64,000 nucleotides of DNA, from assembly GCF_029814175.1 (NCBI RefSeq), contig NZ_CP122312.1, positions 2,976,001 to 3,040,000 of the forward strand, written 5' to 3'. The number at the start of each line of letters is the position of its first letter. Within the stretch, counting starts at the first letter, position 1. The DNA comes from Halospeciosus flavus (GTDB taxonomy: Archaea; Halobacteriota; Halobacteria; Halobacteriales; Halobacteriaceae). The notes under the pieces were generated by a model. The model was not told the DNA's origin and made no database searches. It was given only the letters and a program-made list of their open reading frames with translations. Shown here in pieces: positions 49,191-57,957 of this stretch. The position numbers and the translations under genes were made by a program.

Positions 49191-50389
49191 GTGTCCTCGT
49201 CGGCCGCGTCGTCGGGTTCTGACTCGGGGTCGGCCGGGGAGCCTCCGCTCACGTCCTCGGGGTCCGGGTTCGGACTCCCCGTCGTGACGAAGTCGCCGAC
49301 GGCCTCCGGTTCGATGGGTTCGCCGGCGAGCAACTCGGGGAGGACGAGTCGGACGAAGTGGACGAGGAAGACGAGCAGCATCGGCCCGAGGAAGATCCCG
49401 TACCACCCCCAGACGAGCGGTCCGAAGATGTAGGCGAGCATCACCATCCCGAGGTGGAGGCTCCGTCCGGAGACGTACGGGCGGAGGACGAGGTCCGGGA
49501 TGACGTCGACGACGACGAACGAAATCGCGAAGAAGAGGAGGGGGAACCACAGCGTCTCCGGGCCGGGACCGGTGACCGAGAGGTAGCCGAGGTAGCCCGC
49601 GAGCGGGAAGTAGACGAGTTTCATCCCGACGACGGGAACGAGGCTCGCGACGCCGGTGAGCAGGCCGAACAGCGTGGGGTAGGGGATTCCGGGAGCGACC
49701 GGCGCGACGTAGTCGAGCGCGCTGTAGACGACGGCGCCGATGAGCGCGGTCATCGCCGCGTTGAGGATGTTGCCGAAGAAGATGAGCCGGAAGTCGTGGT
49801 CGACCGCGCGGGTGTAGGCCTCGACGACGCCGTCCTCGTCGGAGAAGCGGCGACGGAACCAGGCGTGGAGTCGGTGGTCGTCGCGGAGGAGGTAGAACCC
49901 GATGGTCAACATCACGAACAGGTGGAGGGCGGCGCTCCCGACGAAGCCGGCGTACTGACTGACGCTCCGGACGAGTTCGCCGATGGCCTGCATCGTGTTC
50001 GGTTCGGCGAGGAGCGCCTGTGGGTCCTGGATGTTCTCCGCGAGCGTGATGTAGGGGCCGAGGTAGGGTTCGAACTGCCCGAGGTCGAGACCGCGACGCT
50101 CGATGACGCGATTCAACTCCTGCAGTGCGATGGCGATGGTGTAGGCGACCAGCAGGAGGGCGGGTAACGCGAGGGTGAAGATGGAGACGGCGGCGGCGAG
50201 GCTCGCCGGCCGGATGCGTTTCTTGAGGCGTCGGTAGACCGGCCGCGTCGCGTAGTAGATGAAGATGCCGAAGACGAACGTCCCGACGAACGAGTAGACG
50301 ATGTAGACTAGCGCCGCCGCGAGCACCGCGGCCATCGCCCACCACCCGACCCGCGCGCGGTCGAGTTCCCAAGGTGAGGAAGCGGACAT
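49187..50389 (-). CDS. AI-2E family transporter, second copy
   Basis: This 400-residue membrane protein is a paralogue of the one at 1680-2879, sharing GTFVFGIFIYYATRPV, FYLLRDDHRLHAWF and the late VWGWYGIFLGPML. It has about eight helices and a long acidic, disordered C-terminal tail (about 355-400). The ATG at 50389 gives the family start; an upstream ATG adds nine residues. As with the other copy, substrate is not established. It lies divergent to the MgtC-like gene with 107 bp between them. Confidence 0.86.
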   Translation of the reverse strand: MSASSPWELDRARVGWWAMAAVLAAALVYIVYSFVGTFVFGIFIYYATRPVYRRLKKRIRPASLAAAVSIFTLALPALLLVAYTIAIALQELNRVIERRGLDLGQFEPYLGPYITLAENIQDPQALLAEPNTMQAIGELVRSVSQYAGFVGSAALHLFVMLTIGFYLLRDDHRLHAWFRRRFSDEDGVVEAYTRAVDHDFRLIFFGNILNAAMTALIGAVVYSALDYVAPVAPGIPYPTLFGLLTGVASLVPVVGMKLVYFPLAGYLGYLSVTGPGPETLWFPLLFFAISFVVVDVIPDLVLRPYVSGRSLHLGMVMLAYIFGPLVWGWYGIFLGPMLLVFLVHFVRLVLPELLAGEPIEPEAVGDFVTTGSPNPDPEDVSGGSPADPESEPDDAADEDT

Positions 50390-50463
50390 ACCACTACAGG
50401 GAGGTGGCGAGCGCAAAAGCGTTGGCCCCGACGGCTGTGTCGAGACTCTCCTTTACCCGTATC

Positions 50464-50470
50464 CTTTACC
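50464..50470 (+). promoter_or_regulatory. TATA-like box of the MgtC-family gene
   Basis: CTTTACC is centred 30 nt before the GTG at 50497, which supports this start codon over ATG 50374 that overlaps the divergent gene start. Confidence 0.5.
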
Positions 50471-50496
50471 GGAGTCCGGGGAGAAACACTCGAAAA

Positions 50497-51798
50497 GTGC
50501 CTGGGGATTTCCTCACCGCCGCGCCCATCGACAGCCGGGTGGTCCGAATGGCCCTCGCCGTCGCGCTCGGACTCTTCTTCGGGCTGGAACGGGAGTGGTC
50601 CCAGAAGGCCGCCGGCATCCGGACGTTCGCGCTCATCAGCGTCCTCGGCTGTGTCTTCACCATCTACGATGGGGTCCACTGCCCCGACGCCGCGACGGTC
50701 GCCTGCCTTCCACTCCTGACCGCCGTCGGCGGTTTCTTCGTCACCGTCCTCGCGGGCATCCTGATGTACAGCGGCGTCCACGACGAGGAGCGGAGCCTCC
50801 ACCTCACGACCGGCGTGAGCCTCCTCGTCGCCTACGGCGTCGGTGTGCTCGTCGGCGTCGGTGAGGTGCTCCTCGCGACGGTCGTGACCGTGGCGAGTTC
50901 GCTGTTGCTCGTCTTCAAGCGCGAACTCCACGGCTTCGCGTGGGGGCTCTCGCGCGAGGAGATCCGCTCCAGCGTCGAGTTCGCCATCCTCGCGTTCGTC
51001 GTCTACCCGCTTCTCCCCGCCGGGAGCACGGCTATCGACGTCGGCCCGCTCTCGGTCTCGGTCGAACCCCGCATCGTCTGGCTGATGGTGGTGTTCGTCG
51101 CGGGCATCGGCATCGCGAACTACGTCGTCGTCCAGACGTACGGCGGCCGTGGTATCGCCGTCACGGGGTTCTTCGGCGGACTCGCCTCCTCGACGGCCGT
51201 CGTCGGGACGATGCTCGACCACGTCTCTCAGCGCTCGGAAGCCGCTTCCTACGCCGTCGCGGGCGTCCTGCTCGCCAACGCGGCGATGGCCCTCCGCAAC
51301 CTCATCATCGTCGTGGTGTTCACCCTCCCGGGTGGACTCCTCACGGAGGTCGTCCCCGCCCTGGGCGTCGTCGTCGTCGGGAGTTTCGCCGTCGCCGCGC
51401 TGACTGCCGACTGGTCCGAGCAGGTCGACATCGACCTGGAGAACCCGTTCTCGATGCGGAACGCGCTCGGGTTCGGGGCCATCTTCCTCGCCATCGTCGT
51501 GGTCGGTGGCCTCGCACAGTCGGAGTTCGGGAACGTCGGCTTCTACGTGACCGCGTTCGTGTCGGGACTCGTCTCGTCGGCCGGGGCGACGACCTCCGCG
51601 GTCGTCCTCTACCGGACGGGCGAACTCTCCGCCCGCGCGGCCGTCTACGCCATCCTCCTCGCGACCGCGTCCAGCGTCACGGTGAAGGCCGCGCTGGCCG
51701 TGACTAGCCCGAACCGGGAGTTCGCCCGGCGGATCGTCTTCTGGAGTCTCGTCCTCCTCGTCGCCGCCGGCGCGACGGCGCTCCTGCTGGTCGGGTAA
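50497..51798 (+). CDS. MgtC/SapB family membrane protein (DUF4010 type)
   Basis: This membrane protein of 433 residues has about 12 helices. The N-terminal MgtC/SapB domain has ALAVALGLFFGLEREWSQKAAGIRTFALISVLGCVF, the signature region. The C-terminal DUF4010 domain contains TGFFGGLASSTAVVGTML and SSAGATTSAVVLYRTG. It probably affects magnesium homeostasis or another ion flux, but MgtC proteins act by varied means. Start choice is GTG 50497. Confidence 0.87.
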   Translation: MPGDFLTAAPIDSRVVRMALAVALGLFFGLEREWSQKAAGIRTFALISVLGCVFTIYDGVHCPDAATVACLPLLTAVGGFFVTVLAGILMYSGVHDEERSLHLTTGVSLLVAYGVGVLVGVGEVLLATVVTVASSLLLVFKRELHGFAWGLSREEIRSSVEFAILAFVVYPLLPAGSTAIDVGPLSVSVEPRIVWLMVVFVAGIGIANYVVVQTYGGRGIAVTGFFGGLASSTAVVGTMLDHVSQRSEAASYAVAGVLLANAAMALRNLIIVVVFTLPGGLLTEVVPALGVVVVGSFAVAALTADWSEQVDIDLENPFSMRNALGFGAIFLAIVVVGGLAQSEFGNVGFYVTAFVSGLVSSAGATTSAVVLYRTGELSARAAVYAILLATASSVTVKAALAVTSPNREFARRIVFWSLVLLVAAGATALLLVG

Positions 51799-51853
51799 CA
51801 TTTGCCGCGATGAGAACGAACGTCTTTTGGTCCGGCCGGTTCCCCCTACCGAC

Positions 51854-53230
51854 ATGGACCGGGAGACGGCCGAAATTCACGTCGAAGAGATGCCCGGCGA
51901 AGCAGCCCGAGAGTGGGCCTCCTACCACCGGGAACACGCCGCGCCGAGCACCTACGTCTACGACTTCGTCTGGGACACGACCGAGGACGCGGTAGGTCCC
52001 TTCTGTACCGACGTCGACGGGAACGTCCTCCTCGACTTCACGAGCCACGTCGCGTCGGCGCCGCTCGGCTACAACAACCCGAAGGTGCTCGACCGGCTCG
52101 CGGAGTTCGACCTCGTCGACCCGACGAAGATCGCCGGGCAGGACTTCTACGTGAGTTCCGGCGGCACGCCCGAGGCGCCGGACGTGCCCGGTCCCGCCCA
52201 GTTGATGGACAAACTCACGGACCTGACGAGTCACTACGACCTCGATACGGTGTTCCTCTCGAACTCCGGCGCCGAGGCCGTCGAGAACGCCATCAAGATC
52301 TGCTACGCGCAGGGCGGCCACCGCGGTATCACCTTCGAGGGCGCCTTCCACGGCCGGACGCTCGGCGCGCTCTCGCTGAACCGCTCGAAGACGGCCCACC
52401 GCGAGGGGTTCCCCGAGGTTCCCGGCGTCGTCTCCGTCCCCTACTGCGCCTGTGAGGGCGCGTGCGACTGCGGGTGGAAGACCGACGGCCCGACCGGGAA
52501 CGTCCTCGGCGACCGCCTCCACCCCGAGCGCGGGAACATCCCCGCCGACGAAGTGTCGTTCCTGATCCTCGAACCCCAGCAGGGCGAGGGGGGCTACCGC
52601 GTCCCGAACGAGGAGTTCGTCGCCGACGTCGCGGCCATCCGCGAGGCACACGACGTCAAGATCGTCGCCGACGAGATTCAGTCCGGACTCGGCCGGACGG
52701 GCAAGATGTGGGGCGTCGACCACCTCGACCTCGAACCGGACGTCATCACTTCCGCGAAGGGCCTTCGCGTGGGTGCGACCGTCGCGAACGCCGACACCTT
52801 CCCCGAGGAGAAGGGCCGACTCTCCTCGACGTGGGGCGCCGGCGACATCCTCTCCTCGGCGCAGGGGTACGCGACCCTCGCCGCCATCGACGAACACGAC
52901 CTCCTCCAGAACGTCCGGGAGCGCGGCCGGCAACTACGGGAGACGCTCCGCGACGAGGCACCCGAGTTCCTCCTCGACGTCCGCGGTCGGGGGCTGATGG
53001 TCGGGGTCGAGTTCGACACCAAAGACCGCCGCGAGGCCGTCGTGCAGGCCTGCCTGAAGCGCGGACTGCTCACCCTCGGCTGCGGGCACAAGACGCTCCG
53101 GCTCATCCCGCCGCTCGACGTGACCGAGCGCGAGATCGAGATGGCCGTCGACGTGCTCCGCGAGGTGTTCGCGGACTCCTCGGTCACGACGGCAGCCCAC
53201 TCCACGGAGTCGTCCGAGGACGTCCTGTAG
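51854..53230 (+). CDS. class III aminotransferase (aspartate aminotransferase superfamily)
   Basis: This PLP enzyme of 458 residues is of the acetylornithine/4-aminobutyrate aminotransferase class. The pyridoxal site is in DEIQSGLGRTGKMW, with DVITSAKGLRVGATV carrying the catalytic Lys. FLSNSGAEAVENAIKIC and FEGAFHGRTLGALSLNRSK are the typical early motifs. A Cys-rich insert near 202-211 (YCACEGACDCGW) adds four cysteines to the standard fold. The amino donor cannot be told from sequence. It lies after the MgtC-like gene with only 55 bp between, which contains TTTTGG near 51826-51831 for a promoter. Confidence 0.9.
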   Translation: MDRETAEIHVEEMPGEAAREWASYHREHAAPSTYVYDFVWDTTEDAVGPFCTDVDGNVLLDFTSHVASAPLGYNNPKVLDRLAEFDLVDPTKIAGQDFYVSSGGTPEAPDVPGPAQLMDKLTDLTSHYDLDTVFLSNSGAEAVENAIKICYAQGGHRGITFEGAFHGRTLGALSLNRSKTAHREGFPEVPGVVSVPYCACEGACDCGWKTDGPTGNVLGDRLHPERGNIPADEVSFLILEPQQGEGGYRVPNEEFVADVAAIREAHDVKIVADEIQSGLGRTGKMWGVDHLDLEPDVITSAKGLRVGATVANADTFPEEKGRLSSTWGAGDILSSAQGYATLAAIDEHDLLQNVRERGRQLRETLRDEAPEFLLDVRGRGLMVGVEFDTKDRREAVVQACLKRGLLTLGCGHKTLRLIPPLDVTEREIEMAVDVLREVFADSSVTTAAHSTESSEDVL

Positions 53231-53306
53231 CCGCCCCGCCCCTCCGAATCCGGCAGTCCTTTCCGATTCCGGTAGCGCGAACGACCAGTCTTCCGATTGT
53301 CACGGC

Positions 53307-54260
53307 GTGTCGCTCACCTCCATCCTCTTCACCGCGGTCCTGCCGGTCATCGCCATCGGTGCCGTCGGCTTCGTCCTCGGACGCGTCAAGGACATCGAGG
53401 TCGGACCGCTGAACGTCGTCACGGTGTACGTACTCATCCCCGCGCTCATCTTCTACAGTCTCGCGACGACGACGCTCGGCGGCGGGACTATCGCCCGCGT
53501 CATCGGCGGAACCTTCCTGCTCTTCGGCGGACTCGCGGGCATCTCAGAGGTCGTCGGTCGCGTCCTCGACCAGGACTCGGAGCTACGGGGTGCGTTCGTC
53601 CTCGCGAGCACGTTCCCGAACTCCGGAAACCTCGGTATCCCGCTGTGTGCGTTCGTGTTCGGCGCGGTCGGACGGAACACGGCGGTCCTCTTCCTCGTCG
53701 GGCAGTCCGTCGTCAGCTACACGTTCGGTGCCTACGTCGCCTCGCGAAGCGGTGGCTCGGCGGGTCTCAGCGGCGTGAAGGAGATCCTCGGCGTCCCGCT
53801 CATCTACGCCGTCGCCGCCGCGGGACTGCTGCGCTGGGCTGACCTCGTCCCGGCGACCGGGAGCGCGGTGATGGAGGTGATCGAACTCACCGGGAACGCC
53901 TCCATCCCGGTGATGTTGCTGATGCTCGGCATCGAGTTGTCGGACGTGAACGCGACCGCGGCGATGCGCCACGTGGCCGCCGCGAACGTGACGAAACTCG
54001 TCGTCTCGCCGCTGGTCGCCATCGGCATCGTCCTCGCGATCGGTCTGACGAACTCGATTCCGGGGAAGGTGTTCGTCCTGGAGGCCGCGACCCCCGCGGC
54101 GGTCACCGCGCTCGTCCTCATCCTGGAGTTCGGCGGCGAGGGGTCGGGCGACATCTCCACCTCGGAGTTCGTCAGCGCGACGGTGTTCACGTCGACGCTG
54201 TTGAGCATCCCGGTCCTCACGGTCCTCATCGCGATACTGCAGAGCGGGTTCCTCGTGTAG
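53307..54260 (+). CDS. AEC-family transporter (auxin efflux carrier type)
   Basis: This membrane protein of 317 residues has about ten helices with the family motif LIPALIFYSLATTTLG near 43-57 and NSGNLGIPLCAFVFG near 105-119, the crossing-helix Asn-Gly region. A second half-repeat has ASIPVMLLMLGIELS and EAATPAAVTALVL. The start is GTG 53307. Such proteins export or exchange carboxylates. There is no adjacent metabolic gene to name the substrate. Confidence 0.87.
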   Translation: MSLTSILFTAVLPVIAIGAVGFVLGRVKDIEVGPLNVVTVYVLIPALIFYSLATTTLGGGTIARVIGGTFLLFGGLAGISEVVGRVLDQDSELRGAFVLASTFPNSGNLGIPLCAFVFGAVGRNTAVLFLVGQSVVSYTFGAYVASRSGGSAGLSGVKEILGVPLIYAVAAAGLLRWADLVPATGSAVMEVIELTGNASIPVMLLMLGIELSDVNATAAMRHVAAANVTKLVVSPLVAIGIVLAIGLTNSIPGKVFVLEAATPAAVTALVLILEFGGEGSGDISTSEFVSATVFTSTLLSIPVLTVLIAILQSGFLV

Positions 54261-54414
54261 TCGCGAGAGCGAGGTACGGGTAGAAGGGGCGGACAGGCGG
54301 TGGGGGTGTCGGCGCTCGTCGGTCGTCGCGCGGGCCACCGCACTCACCGGGTCCGCCGCGCGACGGCGGTCGTCAGGTCACCCGGCGAAGTGGTCCCGGC
54401 TTCGTACGTGAAGG

Positions 54415-54747
54415 TTAGTACTGGTAGCGGCGGTTCTCGTTCTCCTCCGGGCCGACGCCCGCGCCGCCCGCGGCGCCGGTCATCTCGTCGAAGGTCATCC
54501 CCGAGAGGTACTCGTCGTAGGTGACGCCGTACTCGCTGCGGAGGTGGAAGTCGAGTTTGCCCGACTGGACGGTGCTCTCGAACAGCATGTGGACCGCGCG
54601 GCGGACGAGTTCGTCCGGTTCGTCGGGGTCGAGGGCGGCCACGAGCATCGCGAGTTCCTGGCGCGTCTCCCGGTCGAGGTCGAAGTCCGTCTCTTCGAGG
54701 TCGGCGTAGGCCGCTCCGACGTCGTCTTCGAGGTCGTCGAGACTCAT
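54415..54747 (-). CDS. haloarchaeal small protein, DUF5790-like
   Basis: This acidic protein of 110 residues starts MSLDDLEDDVGAAYADLEE and continues TRQELAMLVAALDPDEPDELVRRAVHMLFESTVQSGKLDFHLRSEYGVTYDEYLSGMTFDEM. It is predicted helical, ends in a Gly-rich tail (ENRRYQY), and matches a haloarchaea-restricted family I recall as DUF5790. The ATG at 54747 is chosen; a longer ORF upstream is antisense to mutY. Function is unknown. It is divergent from mutY. Confidence 0.78.
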   Translation of the reverse strand: MSLDDLEDDVGAAYADLEETDFDLDRETRQELAMLVAALDPDEPDELVRRAVHMLFESTVQSGKLDFHLRSEYGVTYDEYLSGMTFDEMTGAAGGAGVGPEENENRRYQY

Positions 54748-54831
54748 GCACGAGGATTGACGCGCCGGCGGGAAGGGGGTTTCGCCGTCCGAATCACAAC
54801 CGCCAAACACCGCCCGTCCGAACCACCGACG

Positions 54832-55803
54832 ATGACCGACACGGCCGACTCCCTCCCCGACGGCGCCGACGCCTACGACCCGGCGGGCGAGGACGCCGAG
54901 GCGTGGCCCGACGACGTCGACGCGGTCCGCGACGCGCTCGTCGAGTGGTACGAGGACGACCACCGGCCGTTCCCGTGGCGCCGCACCGACGACCCCTACG
55001 AGATTCTGGTCTCGGAGGTGATGAGCCAGCAGACCCAACTCGACCGCGTCGTCTCGGCGTGGGAGGAGTTCTTAGAGGAGTGGCCGACCGTCCACGACCT
55101 CGCCGCCGCTCCCCAGTCCGAGGTGGTGGGCTTCTGGACGGGCCACTCGCTGGGGTACAACAACCGCGCGCGCTACCTCCACGAGGCGGCCCGGCAGGTC
55201 GAAGAGGAGTACGACGGCGAGTTCCCCGAGGACCCCGACGAATTGCAGGAACTGATGGGCGTCGGCCCCTACACCGCCAACGCCGTCGCCTCCTTCGCGT
55301 TCAACAACGGGAACGCGGTAGTCGACACGAACGTGAAGCGCGTGCTCCACCGCGCCTTCGACGTCCCGGACGACGAGGAGGCCTTCGAGGTGGTGGCCTC
55401 GTTCCTCATGCCCGAGGGGGAGTCCCGGGTGTGGAACAACGCCATCATGGAACTCGGCGGCGTCGCGTGTCTGAAGAAGCCGAAGTGCGACGAGGCCGGT
55501 TGTCCGTGGCGCCAGTGGTGTCACGCCTACGAGACCGGCGACTTCACTGCGCCCGACGTCCCAACCCAACCCGAGTTCGAGGGGTCGCGCCGGCAGATGC
55601 GCGGACGCGTGGTGGGCGCGCTCTCGCAGGGCGAGGCGCTTGCCCTCGACGAACTCGGCCCGAAGGTGCGCGTCGACTACACACCGGGGGGAGAGTACGG
55701 TCGGGAGTGGCTGCTCGGCCTGCTCCGGGACCTGGAGGACGACGGTCTCGTGGTGGTCGAAGAGCGAGGGGACGGCGAGACGGTGGCGCGACTGGCCACG
55801 TAG
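54832..55803 (+). CDS. mutY: A/G-specific adenine glycosylase
   Basis: This DNA repair enzyme of 323 residues removes adenine opposite 8-oxoguanine. The catalytic Glu62 is in SEVMSQQTQL and the helix-hairpin-helix LMGVGPYTA is at 141-149. The catalytic Asp165 is in VVDTNVKR. The iron-sulfur cysteines are 213, 219, 224 and 230, with 5-4-5 spacing instead of the usual 6-2-5. The C-terminal 90 residues look like a winged helix (GRVVGALSQGEALALDELG, then WLLGLLRDLEDDGLVVVEERG) where bacterial MutY has an 8-oxoG-reading NUDIX-like domain. The start is ATG 54832. Confidence 0.93.
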   Translation: MTDTADSLPDGADAYDPAGEDAEAWPDDVDAVRDALVEWYEDDHRPFPWRRTDDPYEILVSEVMSQQTQLDRVVSAWEEFLEEWPTVHDLAAAPQSEVVGFWTGHSLGYNNRARYLHEAARQVEEEYDGEFPEDPDELQELMGVGPYTANAVASFAFNNGNAVVDTNVKRVLHRAFDVPDDEEAFEVVASFLMPEGESRVWNNAIMELGGVACLKKPKCDEAGCPWRQWCHAYETGDFTAPDVPTQPEFEGSRRQMRGRVVGALSQGEALALDELGPKVRVDYTPGGEYGREWLLGLLRDLEDDGLVVVEERGDGETVARLAT

Positions 55804-55807
55804 CCCG

Positions 55808-56245
55808 CTACTCGCCGTCCGTCTCTCCGGCCGGGACCGCCAGCACGGGCACGTTGCTCTCCCGGAGCACGCGCTCGGTCGTGCTGCCGAGGATGGTCCG
55901 CTTCAACCCCGAGTGGCCGTGCGTGCCCATCGTCACGAGGTCTACGTCCTGCTCGTCGGCGTACTCGACGATCTGCTGGTGGGGACGCCCCTGCACGACG
56001 ACGTCGACGACGTCGAGTCCCGACCGGTCGGCCTCGTCGGCGACCGCGTCGACGACCTCCCACCCTTCTTCTTCCAGGACGTCCGCGACCCCCTCCTCGA
56101 AGGTGACGGTACTGTACTTCGTCGTGTCCGCCACGTAGAGGACGTGGAGTTCGGCGTCGTACTGCCGCGCGTGGTCGAAGGCGTGTTCCTTCGCGGCGCG
56201 GGCCGCGTCGCTCCCGTCGGTGGGAAAGAGGATTCGGTCGTACAC
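55808..56245 (-). CDS. universal stress protein, ATP-binding type
   Basis: This protein of 145 residues has the UspA fold. The first strand is VYDRILFPTDGSDAA and the second ELHVLYVADT. The ATP motif G-x2-G-x9-G-[ST] is complete in MGTHGHSGLKRTILGSTTERV. It starts at the GTG at 56243-56245, since the upstream frame is not family-like. It should bind ATP and respond to stress or growth signals. Its end lies 4 bp after the mutY stop on the other strand. Confidence 0.92.
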   Translation of the reverse strand: MYDRILFPTDGSDAARAAKEHAFDHARQYDAELHVLYVADTTKYSTVTFEEGVADVLEEEGWEVVDAVADEADRSGLDVVDVVVQGRPHQQIVEYADEQDVDLVTMGTHGHSGLKRTILGSTTERVLRESNVPVLAVPAGETDGE

Positions 56246-56326
56246 GCGTGAGGGTTCGGCGGGTGCCGACAAGAAGTCGGCGGCGATGGACAACCGTTTT
56301 GGCGCTCGGTCACCCCCTCTTCGGGC

Positions 56327-56914
56327 ATGCACGCCATCACGAACAGCGGGTGGGTCGAGGTCATCACCGGCTGTATGTTCTCCGGGAAGACGGAGGAACT
56401 CCTCCGTCGCCTCCGTCGCGCGGAGATCGCGGGTCAGGAGGTCGCCGCCTTCACACCCGCCATCGACGACCGCTACGGTGAGGCGTCGCTCGGCTCACAC
56501 GCCGGCCACACCTGGAAGGCGACGGTCGTCGAGAACGACGCCGGCGGCGTCCGGGACATCCCCAACCGCCTGAACGGCGAGGAGGTCGTCGCCATCGACG
56601 AGGCGAACTTCTTCCCGACCGACCTCGTCGACGTCTGTGAACGACTCGCCGCCGACGACCGGCGCGTCGTCGTCTCCGGGACGGACCAGACCTTCCGCGG
56701 CGAGCCGTTCGAACCCCTCCCGCAACTCGTCGCCACTGCGGAGTACGTCGAGAAACTGCAGGCCATCTGCACGCAGTGTGGCGAACCCGCGACCCGGAAC
56801 CAGCGGCTCATCGAGGGCGAACCGGCCCACGCCGACGACCCGACCATCATGGTCGGCGCCGAGGAGTCCTACGAGGCGCGCTGTCGCAACTGCCACGTCG
56901 TCCGACAAGATTGA
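56327..56914 (+). CDS. tdk: thymidine kinase
   Basis: This type II thymidine kinase of 195 residues phosphorylates thymidine with ATP in the salvage pathway. The Walker A is GCMFSGKT at 15-22. The Walker B-like FVAIDEANFF region appears here as VVAIDEANFFP. Zinc is bound by CTQC and CRNC (about 147 and 186). The lasso loop and Tyr for thymidine are in the late VGAEESYEARCRNC. Motif set and length match. A GTTTTGG box near 56291-56297 may be its promoter. Confidence 0.95.
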   Translation: MHAITNSGWVEVITGCMFSGKTEELLRRLRRAEIAGQEVAAFTPAIDDRYGEASLGSHAGHTWKATVVENDAGGVRDIPNRLNGEEVVAIDEANFFPTDLVDVCERLAADDRRVVVSGTDQTFRGEPFEPLPQLVATAEYVEKLQAICTQCGEPATRNQRLIEGEPAHADDPTIMVGAEESYEARCRNCHVVRQD

Positions 56915-56935
56915 GGGTGTGGAGGTGACGACGAC

Positions 56936-57598
56936 GTGACGACCTGGGTCGAACCGTCCGGCGGGCGCGAGCGCGGGCCGAGAGGCATCGCCACGGCGTG
57001 GGTACAGGTGCTCGTCCGGCCACGGGCGTTCTTCCGCGAGGCAGTCTCGCCCGGCGACCAGGCGCCGGGACTCGTCTTCGCAGTCGCGGTCGTCCTCGTC
57101 GCCGCGACGACCCGCCTGCTCGTCGACCCGTCGTTCGCCCCCGACGTCGGCGGGAACCGGTTCCTCGCGGGACTCCTGTTCCTCGCCGTCCTCGCGCTCC
57201 TCGTGACGCCGCTCGCACTCCACGCCGCGGCCGCCCTCCAGATCGTCTGTCTGTTGCCCGTCACGCTCCGTCGGCCGGCCGAGGAACGGGCGGGCGTCAG
57301 TCAGACCGTCCAGGTCGTCGCCTACGCGTCCGCCCCGTGCGCGCTCGCCGGACTGCCGGTCCCCGCACTCCGTCTCGTCTGTGCCGCCTACGGCGTGCTC
57401 CTGCTCGTCGTCGGTCTCGCGACCGTCCACGACCTCCGGATTCCGGTCGCGGCCGTCCTCGGCGTTCCGGCCGCCGTAGTCGTCTTCGGCGTCTGGTTCG
57501 GCGGCTTCGCGGCCGCACTCGACGTCTTCCCCTGGCTCGACGAGTGGTGGGCCGGCATCGGGGTGTGGGCCGAGGGCGTGTGGCGGGCGGCGGCCTGA
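56936..57598 (+). CDS. YIP1-family membrane protein
   Basis: This membrane protein of 220 residues has about five helices and matches the Yip1-like prokaryotic group: VQVLVRPRAFFREAVSPGDQAPGLVFAVAVV near the start is the characteristic region (RPRAFF). LPVTLRRPAEERAGVSQTVQVVAYASAPCALAGLPV is the later motif. The start is GTG 56936, 21 bp after tdk. Function in archaea is unknown; eukaryotic relatives act in membrane traffic. Confidence 0.82.
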   Translation: MTTWVEPSGGRERGPRGIATAWVQVLVRPRAFFREAVSPGDQAPGLVFAVAVVLVAATTRLLVDPSFAPDVGGNRFLAGLLFLAVLALLVTPLALHAAAALQIVCLLPVTLRRPAEERAGVSQTVQVVAYASAPCALAGLPVPALRLVCAAYGVLLLVVGLATVHDLRIPVAAVLGVPAAVVVFGVWFGGFAAALDVFPWLDEWWAGIGVWAEGVWRAAA

Positions 57599-57638
57599 CC
57601 CGAAGTTTCGAGACGCCCCGCCACCTCCACCGAGATAG

Positions 57639-57902
57639 ATGCTCACCCTGCAACTCAGCGACTTCATGGTCGAACTGAAAGACGGCGCTATCAAGAACGT
57701 CGGACCGTCGAACAAGACCGGCGCGGCGAAACTCTTCGACGTCGAGGACGTGGAGGCGCGGGAGTTCGGTGACCGCCGCGTAAAGGTCGTCTGCGAGGAC
57801 GACGAGGGCAACGAGGTGCAGGTCGCACTCGACCCCGACGACGTCCGAAAGCTCGCGGCCGACATCGAGGCGCTGGAGGAGGACAGCCCGGTCTTCGAGT
57901 GA
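57639..57902 (+). CDS. small haloarchaeal protein, function unknown
   Basis: This protein of 87 residues has strands LTLQLSDFMVELKDGAIKNVG, then KLFDVEDVEAREFGDRRVKVVCEDDEGNEVQVALDPDDVRKLAADIEAL. It is probably a small beta-rich domain ending in a helix. ATG 57639 lies 38 bp after the YIP1 gene. It has one cysteine. I do not recognise a named family, but its good codon use and position support a real gene. Confidence 0.72.
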   Translation: MLTLQLSDFMVELKDGAIKNVGPSNKTGAAKLFDVEDVEAREFGDRRVKVVCEDDEGNEVQVALDPDDVRKLAADIEALEEDSPVFE

Positions 57903-57957
57903 GGAGCGGGCGACACTTCGACAATCGTTTAGGGGAGGGTTCCGTTTTTCACGCTAA

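Noticed and set aside
54261..54414. GC-rich stem-forming region as a fourth member of the RNA family
   Set aside because: It can form CCGCCG/CGGCGG stems but lacks the core GGTGACGGCG with flanking stems and the GTCTGCACGCC end.
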